From Malus domestica (taxonomy: Eukaryota; Streptophyta; Magnoliopsida; Rosales; Rosaceae), in contig NC_091675.1 in assembly GCF_042453785.1 (NCBI RefSeq), forward strand, positions 53,792,501 through 53,856,500: a stretch of DNA of 64,000 nucleotides, read 5' to 3'. The notes under the pieces are model-generated. The model was not told where the DNA came from. It searched no databases and saw only the letters and a list, made by a program, of their open reading frames with translations. Position 1 is the stretch's first letter, and each line of letters begins with the position of its first letter. Below are positions 1 through 10,788 of the stretch, piece by piece. The position numbers and the translations under genes are program-made.

Positions 1-356
1 GGTATGTGTTTAAGCTTGGTTCCGGAACAATTTCTTGGTGTAGCAAGAGACAGCCGACGGTATCATTATCAACCACTGAAGCTGAGTATAGAGCAGCAGC
101 AATGGCAGCTCAAGAGAATGCATGGCTGGTACAGTTGATGAGTGATCTACATCTACCAGTAGATTATCCAGTACCATTGTACTGTGATAACCAATCGGCA
201 ATTCGCTTGGCGGAAAATCCAGTCTTTCATGCAAGAACTAAACATGTGGAGGTACATTATCATTTCATTAGAGAGAAGGTCTTGCAAGAAGAGATTGAGA
301 TGAGACAAATCAATACAGATGAACAAGTTGCGGACTTGTTCACTAAAGGTTTGAGT

Positions 357-3300
357 TAGACTTAGCAGTTTTTGACACGACACGGTGACATGACACGAAA
401 ATGACACGAAAATAATAGGTTTCGAGTCAACACGATAACTTATCGGGTCACTATCGGGTGACCCGTTAAGAACCCGTTAATAACGGGTTCTTAACAGGTA
501 TACACGCGGGTAACACGTGGGTAACCCGTTTCGACCCGTTAAGAAAAAAAATTATTTTAATAATTTTAAAGTTTAATTACTAAAAGATTTATTATAAAAT
601 ACAATAGTCATATTAATATATACAATATATTCTATATTAAATATATAGTTTTGTATTATCGTTCTATATAAATTATAAAAAAAAAAAAAAAAAAGTTGTA
701 GTCATTATTTATTTTTATTATGAGAGTTTCTTATTATCATTACTAGGATAAATTTTACATAACATATTCTTGTTCAAAATTAAAATATACTAGTATAGTA
801 TTTGTATATGCAAGAACTAAGAAGACATACATACAAGTATGAAAAATGTGAAAGAATATATAAACACTTGTGATTTATCATTATTCCTCTACGAATAGAT
901 AATTGTTACACTTATATTATCGTTTAGATTTTTTAAATCCTTCAAACCCTCATGAATAATGTTTTTTATTTGAGGGCAAAATTAATAAAATTAATAATAA
1001 TTATTTTAGAAGTGTAAAAAATGTAAAAATATATATATATACAATCACTCATATATAAAAAAATGTAAATGCTTTAAATTAAAGATCAAATTTATTCATT
1101 ACATTCTTATAGGGTCGAAGAGTGTATATGTACAAAATCATCAAAATCAAAGCTAAAATAACCGTTAAATTGTAATTTTTCGTTTATAACCGTCGAAAAC
1201 TTTTGTTCCGTTACGTAATCTCTGAATGTTTGTTTTTTACGATATTTTAATTTTGCAATCTCGTAATGTGTAAAAATAAGTTTGACAGTTGGATCGTTGA
1301 AAAAAGTTTCGTAGAATGCATATTGCATCAAAACGGTAGATTAAACAAACACTTCGAGTTAATATTATACTTCTATTAAGTATAAAATAAGTTTTTGTAG
1401 TATCCACTAGTGTAAATACTTTAAATTAAAGATCAAATTTATTCATTACATTCTTATAGGGTCGAGGAGTGTATCTGTAAAAAATCATCAAAATCGGAGA
1501 TAAAATAACCGTTAAATTTTGATTTTTCGTTTATAACCATCGAAAAGTTTTGTTCCATTACGTAATCTCTGAATGTTTGTTTTTTATGATTTTTTATGTA
1601 TGCGATCTCAGAATGTGTACAAATAAGTTTGATGGTTGGATCGTTGAAAAAAGTTTTGTAGAATGCATATTGCGTCAAAACAGTAGATTAAACAAACACT
1701 TAGAGTTAATATTATACTTCTATTAAGTATAAAATAAGTTTTTGTGGTATCCACTAGTGTAAATACTTTAAATTAAAGATCAAATTTATTCATTACATTC
1801 TTATAGGGTCAAGGAGTGTATCTGTAAAAAATCATCAAAATCGGAGATAAAATAACCGTTAAATTGTGATTTTTCGTTTATAACCGTCAAAAACTTTTGT
1901 TCCATTACGTAATCTCTGAATGTTTGTTTTTTACGATTTTTTACGTATGCGATCTCGGAATGTGTACAAATACGTTTGACGGTTGGATCATTGAAAAAAG
2001 TTTCGTAGAATGCATATTGCGTCAAAACGGTAGATTAAACAAACACTTAGAGTTAATATTATACTTCTATTAAGTATAAAATAAGTTTTTGTAGTATCCA
2101 CTAGTGTAAATACTTTAATTAAAGATCAAATTTATTCATTACATTCTTATAGGGTCGAGGAGTGTATCTGTAAAAAATCATCAAAATCGGAGATAAAATA
2201 ACCGTTAAATTGTGATTTTTCGTTTATAACCGTCGAAAACTTTTGTTCCATTACGTAATCTCTGAATGTTTGTTTTTTACGATTTTTTACGTATGCGATC
2301 TCGGAATGTGTACAAATAAGTTTGACGGTTGGATCGTTGAAAAAAGTTTCGTAGAATGCATATTGCGTCAAAACGGTAGATTAAACAAACACTTAGAGTT
2401 AATATTATACTTCTATTAAGTATAAAATAAGTTTTTGTGGTATCCACTATTGTAAATACTTTAAATTAAAGATCAAATTTATTCATTACATTCTTATAGG
2501 GTCGAGGAGTGTATCTGTAAAAATTCATCAAAATCGGAGCTAAAATAACCGTTAAATTGTGATTTTTTGTTTATAACCGTCGAAAACTTTTGTTCCGTTA
2601 CGTAATCTCTGAATGTTTGTTTTTTACGATTTTTTACGTATGCAATCTTGGAATGTGTACAAATAAGTTTGACGGTTGGATCGTTGAAAAAAGTTTTTGG
2701 ACCGCCAGCAATAGATAGTTTTGTAGTAGTGAAACCTTAAATTTATTTAACCATCGATTGTCATTTACGCTTTATTCTTCTTATTGAATTTCATTTTTAA
2801 AATTTTATTTTTTGAAAACATGATCATCTGGCGGATGTAAGAAGATGATATCACGTTTCGATATTTACGATTAACTGAAATATGAGTCAATGTCATATAA
2901 TTTGTAGAAACTTTATAAACATCAAGCAATATTTTCACTAACCGTAAAACTCTAAATATAATATCAACAATCCAAACCGTTCATCTACCTGCACCCTCTA
3001 ATAGATCATGTTTTCAAAAAAGAAAATCTGAAAAAACGAAATTTGATGAGAACAATGAAGCATAAATGTAAACAACAATCAACGGTTACATTTTGATCTA
3101 TGAATTATATGATTATAGTGGCGAATTTCGAAGTTAAGCTCTTCATGAAAGTTATAAAGCTTGTCATTACGAGTGTTTATATATTTTTTTCTATATTTTT
3201 TTACACTTCTACATTAATTAAAAAACTATTAAAGACTTTAGGTAAGCGAAAATATACTTAAAACAAAATTGTGTTTTTATGTTTTGGATGTGATAATATG

Positions 3301-3545
3301 GAATATATATACTTATTTAGTATGATGTTTTTCATTTGATTATTTATTGGTTTAAAATATATTTTCCTTAACGGGTAACGGGTCGGGTCATATTACCTGT
3401 TAATATTATCGGGTCGATTTCGGGTCGGGTCATTTTACCCGTTTATTTTAACGGGTGTTACACGACACGACACGACCCGTTAAGATATCAGGTATGACAC
3501 GAAAACGACACGAACACGGAAAACACGACACGAATGCCAAGTCTA
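357..3545. mobile_element. Non-autonomous hAT element (3.19 kb) inside the Copia RNase H frame
   Basis: The element is bounded by a perfect 8-bp TSD, GTTTGAGT, at 349-356 and 3546-3553. Its termini are inverted: TAGACTTAGCA on the left and, read inward, TAGACTTGGCA on the right. Subterminal regions (about 375-545 and 3365-3540) are dense in CACGACACG and ACCCGTTA words in opposing orientations, as expected of transposase-binding arrays. I see no transposase. The interior holds a tandem 347-bp repeat (1080-2695). The 8-bp TSD places it in the hAT superfamily; the exact family is not determined. Confidence 0.88.
1080..2695. repeat. Tandem repeat, ~347-bp unit, about 4.6 copies
   Basis: Successive units repeat at 347, 347, 346 and 347 bp. 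They begin near the word ATTCATTACATTCTTATAG and run through GGATCGTTGAAAAAAGTTT. Units differ by scattered substitutions only, and the last one stops abruptly at about 2695. On the minus strand each full unit holds an uninterrupted 74-codon frame starting MTQYAFY or MMQYAFY (1107-1331, 1454-1678, 1801-2025, 2147-2371). I do not recognise the encoded sequence and do not call it a gene. Confidence 0.92.
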
Positions 3546-3623
3546 GTTTGAGTACTGGCAAGTTTGAAAAGTTTCGTCATCAACTCAGCATGGAGAAAAG
3601 AATGAGCTGGTGTTGAGGGGGAG

Positions 3624-4104
3624 TGTTAAAAGAGCCCAACCCCAGCCCATTCCACACAAATCCAAGCACCAAAGTCGGCGCAGCATGCAGACATGTCAAT
3701 ATGCTAGATAATTCTAGCATTATCTTATTAAGTCGGTGGATGTGTGTGTATAATCATGTGCTAGAAAGCTCTAGCAGCTTGTACAATTGTGTGGCTGCCA
3801 TGCAAAGCCCAAAGGCGATGGGCAATTGTAGTCGGCAAACACCACCTATAAATAGGTGTGTGATGTTGTGAAAGCAATCAACAAACAAGAAAGAAGTAAT
3901 CAAGCAAGCAAGCAACCAAGTGAGAGTGAGAAGTAAGAGTAGTCTTGTGAGGAGGAGTGTGAGTGATTTAGAGTTTGTCTCTAGAAAGTGAGTGAGTGTC
4001 ATTGCTTCTAAAGTGTGTCTTTATGTCCTTTTGAGTGTTGTAATATTTTGTGTGTGTAATACAAGTAATTTGTTTACTTGTGTACTCTAAGTTTTTCCTC
4101 AACA
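3624..4104 (+). mobile_element. 3' LTR of the outer Copia element
   Basis: It starts TGTTAAAAGAGCC right after the polypurine tract and ends TTTTTCCTCAACA, giving TG...CA ends and a short TGTTRAGG-type inverted repeat (481 bp). The next five bases are ATTGC; the matching TSD copy would lie beyond the left edge. What follows (4105 on) is the gag of a different, older Copia element, so this element appears to have inserted into that one. Confidence 0.82.
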
Positions 4105-5895
4105 ATTGCAGCCAATGTATTCTACTGTGATGGATCGCAGGCAATCTGGACTGAGTTACGCGAATGTTTCTCCTAGGTAAACAACGTTCAACTCTTCCAT
4201 ATTGAGAATGAAATGCATGATTATGTTCAATTCTTCAACACATGATGAACTTTCAGGTAAGGCTTTCTGTTTCTCTTCTCAGGGTAAGAAAGCCACATGG
4301 ATCCTCGATAGCGGGGCGACTGATCATATCGTTTGTAGCCCTAAATTACTTACAACTTGGAAAGCTGTTAAAAATAAGACAGTGGAATTACCAGATGGCT
4401 CCCTTGCTAATGTTACACATGTTGATGAACCACAAATCAGAAACTCAAACTCATCTCACTAATTTCATTAGCATGGTTGAAACACAATTTTCTTCCAAAA
4501 TTAAGGTTGTGCGTAGTGATAATGGCCCTGAATTCACAGTGAAAACCTATTACTTGTCCAAAGGTATTCTTCACCAAACTAGTTGCATTCATACCCCACA
4601 ACAAAACGGAGTCGCTGAACACAAACATACACTTACTCAACATGGCACGAGCTTTGCTTTTTCAAGCCCACCTTCCTAAACAGTTTTGGGGGGACTCCAT
4701 TTTAACTGCAACTTATCTCATAAATCGCACACCCACACCAGTTTTGAAGGGTAAAACACCTTATCAGCGGTTGTTCAATGTCACACCTACTTACTCACAT
4801 TTAAGGATATTTAGGTGTTTGTGTTTTACTTCCACTCATGCTCAAAAGCCATCCAAATTTGATGCACGTGCAACTAGGTGCATTTTTCTTGGTTAGCCTT
4901 ATGTGAAAAAGGGATATCAAGTATATGATATAGAACTTCGCAAGGTGTTTGTGTCTCGGGACGTCACTTTCTTCGAACATGAATTTCCCTTTAAACACAC
5001 TTCCGCTGCCAATAAGAGTCCTACAATTTCCTCTCCCATGGACCCCACCTTTGATGATGATCCTGTCACACCCATACCACAAAACAACACCGATACTTCT
5101 CCTCTAGAAAATCCTAAACCAATTACTACCGAAATCGAAACACCATCTTCTGTTTCTTCACAACCAATGCTTCCTCCACATCCTCCAACACCTCTTATGC
5201 ATCGCCATTCTAATCGACCAACCACACGGCCTGCCTTCCTCCAAGATTTTCATGTGGAAGCAACCCTCCCATCAAGGCTTGGACAGTCATTCGCCTCTAG
5301 CGTGGTCACCAAATCAAGTACCCCATATTCTCTATCCCAAGTTCTTTGCTATGATCGATTGTCATCTTCACATAGAGCTTTCACCACATCATTAACTGTT
5401 GTCAAATAACCAACTAGTTTCTTACAGGCCATGAAAGATTCTCGTTGGCGTCAAGCTATGCATGATGAGATTAAAGCATTGCAAGCGAATCAAACATGGA
5501 CCCTTGTTCATCTGCCACGGGACAAGAAACCTATTGGGTGTAAATGGGTTTACAAAGTGAAGCTCAAACCTGATGGGACTGTTGAGCATTACAAAGCTCG
5601 TTTGGTTGCCAAAGGTTATAGCCAAATTGAAGGACTCAATTATCGAGAGACTTTTGCACCGGTTGCTAAACTGACTACTGTGCGTCTCCTACTTAGTGTT
5701 GCCGCCATTCAAGGATGGCATCTTCATCAACTTGATGTCAACAATGCATTCTTGCATGGTGACCTTGATGAGAATATTTACATGTCTCTACCACCTGGAT
5801 TCAGACGAAAGGGGGAGACTCAAGTGTGCAAACTTAACAAATCATTAAATGGTTTGAAACAAGCTTCCAGGCAGTGGTTTTTGAAAAGTTATTGA
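4105..5895 (+). pseudogene. Decayed, deleted Copia polyprotein remnant
   Basis: A degraded Copia polyprotein in the same orientation. It has a gag fragment with an in-frame TAG (4105-4240), then protease (WILDSGATDHI, near 4300). After a large deletion comes integrase (VVRSDNGPEF, PQQNGVAEH; 4440-4960, with stops and shifts), a proline/threonine-rich linker, and the N-terminal part of reverse transcriptase ([16 protein letters not shown]; 5431-5895). The RT ends abruptly at 5895, where sequence related to the CMC4 intron begins. Zinc knuckle, catalytic YVDD and RNase H are missing. It is not functional. Confidence 0.9.
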
Positions 5896-6095
5896 ATATT
5901 TTGAAAAGTTATTCACCAAATATTTTCTCTTGAATTGTAATTAATATAAAATGCATTATGATTTGATTTCTAGCTGGTTAGGGGTTTTACCATTGTGATT
6001 GGCTGCTTGCTTTACAACTTCTGTTTGTTTTACTGTTTCCTGAGCTTTTCAATAAATAAATCTGGCTCTTTTCAATTTATACGATAAGACGGTAA

Positions 6096-6373
6096 GGGTG
6101 TGTTTGTTAGGGATGATTGGGTTGGATAGGATAATTGCTAGATTCAAGGAATATCCAAGTTGAAGGTAGAAGACAAGTTACTCATGAAGGAAAGTTGTCC
6201 ATTCGAATACCCGCAAAAAGGTAGGATTAGATGGGGTAACTTTCCTCTCTGATCATCGTCTTCAACATTCGACTTCGACAAATTTGGGAGTTGCGTTCCA
6301 TTTTCCCCTTGAATATGCCTTGAATCTAGTGAGTTATGCTACCCAAGCTAATCCTCCCTAACAAACGCACCCA
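6096..6373. mobile_element. MITE-like element, copy 1
   Basis: Inverted termini: GGGTGTGTTTGTTAGG on the left and, inward from the right, GGGTGCGTTTGTTAGG. The same element sits at the equivalent place at 19418-19694 and 59863-60121, so it was present before the segment was duplicated. I could not define a TSD with confidence, so the superfamily is unassigned. Confidence 0.72.
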
Positions 6374-6430
6374 AACAGTTTCCACGAGCGGTTTTCTTGA
6401 CAAAACTTTCTTTTAGCACCGTGGAGGTAA

Positions 6431-6859
6431 GGGGGGTGTATTCAATTGAGAATGTGAGAGATTTTAATGGATTTATAAATCCATGGATTTTTATGGAGTT
6501 TAATTGATTTGTAGAGATTCCATATAAAATTTTGATTCAATTCCCTCGAAATCTCATAGGAAGAGGTGAGATTTGTGAATGCTTAAAATACACTACGAAA
6601 TCTCTTCAATTCCCTCTAATTCCTCAACTTTCTCAAATTCTTTAAAATCAATTTCTAATTGAATACACCTGGAATGTTATAAACTTCTTTAAAATCTTAA
6701 TTGAATACACCTAGATTTATAAGGATTTTAATAAACTATTTTAAAATTCTAATTGAATACACCTAGAATTTCAGAGAATCACTTAAAATCATGATTGAAT
6801 ACCCCTAGATTCATTAAAAGAATTAAAATCCCCTAAAATCCCAATTGAATACACCCCCC
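6431..6859. mobile_element. Tourist-like (PIF/Harbinger) MITE with TAA target duplication
   Basis: Perfect inverted ends GGGGGGTGTATTCAATTG at both sides, flanked by TAA (6428-6430 and 6860-6862). The related copies near 19748 and 60177 have one uninterrupted GAGGTAAATCT-type site, so this insertion is specific to copy 1 and came after duplication. The 3' half carries repeated AATTGAATACACC words in direct orientation. Confidence 0.9.
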
Positions 6860-8200
6860 TAAATCTATGATATCCAACGAGGAGGAATTGTACCAATACT
6901 TGTGGATGCAGTCTATCTGTAGTGACTTGAAGTTCTATCTTAACTTCACATCTTGTTTGTTCCCTTGGCTTATGCATATGAGATTTTTTTGCATTAGGTT
7001 CTTGAAACAAGGAAATATAACCGAAAACAGAAGTTTCAATCTTTTTCTGTCAACATAACTAGTTAAAGGAAATCGATTTGTCTCTATGTTAGGTGGTCTT
7101 AGAAACAGTGGCTTAAGAGGTATAAGATTTGTCTCTGTATTTCTCTCCACATCAAAGCATTCTTTATATTTAAGATCAATTAAGTGTCGAATTATATCTT
7201 TTGAGGTGAAACTGTGGATGCCAATTAAGGTAGCTTATGCATATGAGATTCGTTAAACAAGGAAACATGACCTTAAACAGAAATTGCCGTCTTTTTCTTT
7301 AAACACAGGTAATGGAAGGAAATTTTGACACTTTCAGCTATCTTAGGTGGTCTTTACAAACAGTTGCTTAGGAGGTATATGATTCGTCTCTATCTTTATT
7401 TCTTTCCTTACAAAACCGTTCTTTGTATTAAAATCGATTACCATGATTCCATCTTGTGTCTCTACTTGGCATAAATTACATCTACTTCTTTTGAACAGTT
7501 TGAAAGACTTGCCAGTTATATCTACTTCTTTTGAATTGAAACTGTGGATGATGATAAAGGAGGTTGAATGTTAGATTTCAGTTTGTGGATTTTTCAATGA
7601 ATTGCTCCTGGTGCTTATTTACCTGATCAACCTTTCAATTGTACTTTTGTTATCAGAGGCTTGCCATGTTACCATAAATTTGAATTTGGGCTATGATGAT
7701 GTGCATCGTAATCGCTAGGTGATGAATCTGACGGGTATATTGAATCCATTTTTTAATTGCTGTCATGGGAACCGGGTGTGGTAATCTGAGGTCACATTCA
7801 CTAGTTATGACCTTACTCAGAGCATTCTCTTCCAGCTATCCTTTTTTATTCTTCATACATATTTCCTCCTATATGCCTTATCCATAAAAGCGGACACCTC
7901 CGGTTGTTTATAGCCAAAAGTTCTGTAATTGATGCAACACCTTTCACTACATCAGTGTCAAACCGACACAGAAGAGTACATGGATTTTAAGGCCTCCTAG
8001 TCAAGTTGAATTTTCCACATTTGGAGCATGTAAGCTGTCCTTTTCGTAGCATTTGCATTCTGAAAGCTGGTATACGTTTACATCATGAATTATACTCGGA
8101 ATTCTGCGGTTTCAAGTGACCACAGGTTTTTGTGGTTTGCGGCCTCAGATTACGGATTGACTTGAACACTTGTGGTTTTGGTTCACCAGATCACGAAAAG

Positions 8201-8537
8201 AATGCAAAGGAATGACTTCACAAGGACTAGAGATTTAAATGACTTCACAAGCTCTTGACCTCTTCATGCATACGGTGGTTCTGCATAATTGTTGAGAAAG
8301 TCTACTTATGTGGAAGAATGGTCAAAGTTTTAAATTTCAATTCAGGTTTTTCCTAGAACATGCCAATGCATATTATAATTTCCTTGACCAGGTCCGCGTG
8401 GAAGATGGCAAGGAAACTGCTTCGCATATTGTCAAGTCGAGAAAAGAGGCCTTATCATAAGTTCATAACACAAGAGATGGATCAGTCGTTGACATTTAAT
8501 CTCTCAGCAGCTCATCCTTTTTAGTAATCGAACGATC
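8201..8537 (+). promoter_or_regulatory. Upstream region of TIR1 with W-box motifs
   Basis: The segment ending at the TIR1 start codon is shared with TIR3 (about 37085-37257) and TIR5 (about 53180-53360). It includes TTGACC, the core bound by WRKY factors, at 8384-8389 (conserved at 37104 and 53205), and a second TTGACC at 8255-8260. Regulation by defence-type WRKY factors is an inference from the motif alone. No transcription start can be fixed from sequence. Confidence 0.5.
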
Positions 8538-8825
8538 ATGGATTCAACGACCAATGAAGGAGCCTCTTCCTCTTCGTCTTCTTCTTACATCCATTCATGG
8601 ACACAGTGGCGAAGCTAGAAATTTTCAGAGGGAGGGGCGAAATTTAAAAGCGTAAACCGTTCAAAGCAATGTAGCTTACCTTTTAGATAGTACACAATAT
8701 TAATATCGTTCATTATTTATCAATATAAACAAATTACAATTGTTGCCAATGAGGTTTCATGCTACGAAAATGTCACATCTAGGCTCATTACCAATAAAAG
8801 AAAAAACATCTCTCTCAATTAAATC

Positions 8826-9062
8826 TTAAGGATGAAATTTAGCAAAACAAATTATTTTTTGTTGTTGGTCAAAAGATGCAAAATTATTTACCGAATTCAA
8901 ATATGCCCTACAAAGAAGCAACTCAATGTTTATCTCATTGAAGCGATCATTCAATTCTTTGAGTTGCATATGAAGGACCTGAAAATAGAGGTCCACACGA
9001 TAGTAATGGAAGTTTATAAGTCTTTGAGCTTTATGTTTTGATTTTCTGAGTATAAAATGCAA
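8826..9062 (-). pseudogene. Fragment of TTF-type hAT transposase
   Basis: The 78-codon frame contains QLKELNDRFNEINIELLLC, closely similar to LQELNNRFNETNTELLLCL of the hAT transposase at 43629-44183. This is the C-terminal half of transposases of the TTF-type zinc finger/DUF4371 group, shortly before the hATC dimerisation domain. No catalytic part remains. The related right-end sequence (GCTTCG) fits an origin from the same broad group as the 40756-44487 element. Confidence 0.8.
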
Positions 9063-9510
9063 ATCCTCAATATTAGGAACATTAATATTATTTTTCTCAC
9101 AAATTTTTATACATTATGAAACAAATTCTCAAAGTAATCATCTCTCAAGGATTGAAAAAAAAATGAAATAATTTAAATTCTGGAAACATAACAAGAATTA
9201 AAAAAGACCAATAGTAAGCATCAACCTCTTGTTTTTCTTTAGTCTAAACAAATGAAAGAGAGGAAAGAGAATTGAAATGGTGGAAACAATAATCAATTAA
9301 AAGCATAGTCCGGTTGGAAAAAAGTCCACATCAATATAAAATAAAAAAATAAAAAAGAAATTAAAGGATCCCACCGTCAAACCGCACCGTTTAGTTAAAA
9401 GTAACCAAGTTTTATGACTAATAACCAAAAACAGGCAAACGACGCTGTGTGGTTTGAAACAAAATTAGGTCGTCTTCTTCCCTTGAAATCATTAAAACCC
9501 AACGGTGCAT

Positions 9511-10011
9511 TGTAAGATTGTGAATGATAATGAATGTTGTATTGGATCGTTTTGTTGTAAGCCACTTGTCTATCAAGTTGTTAGCAACCAAAGTGATCCG
9601 ATAGTCCTAACATAATAAGGATTATGGAGTCTAAACCTTTGCAATTGACTTAAAGAAATCTGATGGATTTCACTACAAAGATATAGTATCATGGTGGGAC
9701 TTAAATACTTAAGTGATAGGATTTGATTTTCACAACCAATAATAGGCCGGCTGTGATTAAACCCTAATGATATAAATACTATGGTTAAGTCCCTGCTTCC
9801 ATACGCTCAATCTCTAAAAATACGCTAAACCCTATTCACAGCAGAGAGATATTTTGAAGTACTGGAAGTAGAAGACGACCAAGAACTCTGCAATGTCTTC
9901 CGTATTCTACAAATAAGTTTAATATAATTAGTCGATCTCTATTTTATATATTGATTTGATTTATTCGTGATCCTAATGTCTTGTTGTTGTGATTTCAGAA
10001 TATGTCTTACA
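9511..10011 (+). repeat. 5' LTR of the LARD-type element
   Basis: 501 bp with TG...CA ends. A TATA-like TATAAATACTATGG (around 9770) with transcribed-leader-like sequence after it could act as the promoter. Matches 14772-15272 at all but one position by visual comparison. Confidence 0.92.
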
Positions 10012-10601
10012 TGTGGTATCAGAGCCGCACAACAAGCTTAGGGTCCGATATAAAGGTATAAGCAAATTTGTTTATTGAAGATGATTCACATACTAAAGAA
10101 AATTTGCTTATCGTTTTGGTTGGATGCCTTCTACTGTTCCATCTCATGAAAATTTGTTTTGATGCTTCCGCAATTTTGTGTTGGTATGCAATCATTTTCA
10201 TGGTTAATAACATATGGATTGGTCTAGGGGTGACTATGCATACTGCTGCCTTTAAATAGTTTTCATGAAATTTAATTATTTATTTTTCTTGTTGGCTCTC
10301 ATTTAATTATTAAGAGTGGGTTTGTTTTGGTTTGATTAATCGTGCTCTTGTGATATGATTCTGGGGTTTTTCTTGCTTCCGCGGTTTTTTTTTTTTTTCT
10401 TCTTGAATGGATATGTTAACCTTGTATTGCCGAGAAGATTGTGTCATCTATGTTGTGTTTTCTGCAAAATTTTTCTTGCAATTTTTTTTTATCACGTTTA
10501 CCTGGGCATCAAGATAAACTGAAATTAGGTATACAACTCCAACTAGGTTTGTTGTATGCGACTTTATGGACTGCTATTTGATAATTATGAATTGATAATT
10601 C

Positions 10602-10638
<37 letters not shown>

Positions 10639-10754
10639 AGGTCACTATTGTTTTCGGTGAACGATGACCTAATCTTATCTTGGGTAATATTTTGATTTAT
10701 TATATAATTTTCTGATTATTAATTTAGTTGATAAATATTACCGGTTCCTATTTG

Positions 10755-10788
<34 letters not shown>

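Larger units (their letters stand above)
1..3616 (+). pseudogene. 3' end of a Copia polyprotein (RNase H), split by a hAT element
   Basis: The reading frame entering from the left edge encodes the C-terminal RNase H region of a Ty1/Copia polyprotein: the [23 protein letters not shown] and VADLFTK signatures are all visible. The frame is interrupted after base 356 by the hAT element at 357-3545 and resumes at 3554, ending at a TGA (3614-3616). A polypurine tract (GAGGGGGAG) and an LTR follow directly. The hAT supplies an immediate stop, so the resident protein lost its last ~20 residues. The 5' part lies outside the window. Confidence 0.9.
5930..8200 (+). pseudogene. CMC4-derived duplicated segment lacking both coding exons
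   Basis: This block matches, with small differences, the intron and 3' flank of the intact CMC4 gene at 59713-62105 (for example, TGTAATTAATATAAAATGC at the start, and the shared ATGAATTATACTCGGAATTC near the end). Exon 1 is gone at the Copia junction (~5895-5930). A deletion has removed the part holding exon 2. Two MITE-like inserts lie inside. The block ends just upstream of TIR1 and marks the ancestral CMC4-TIR duplication unit. Confidence 0.8.

Noticed and set aside
1107..2371. Four 74-codon minus-strand frames as real genes
   Set aside because: They lie in a tandem repeat inside a transposon, match no family I know, and have no evident promoter context. Kept only as a finding to test.
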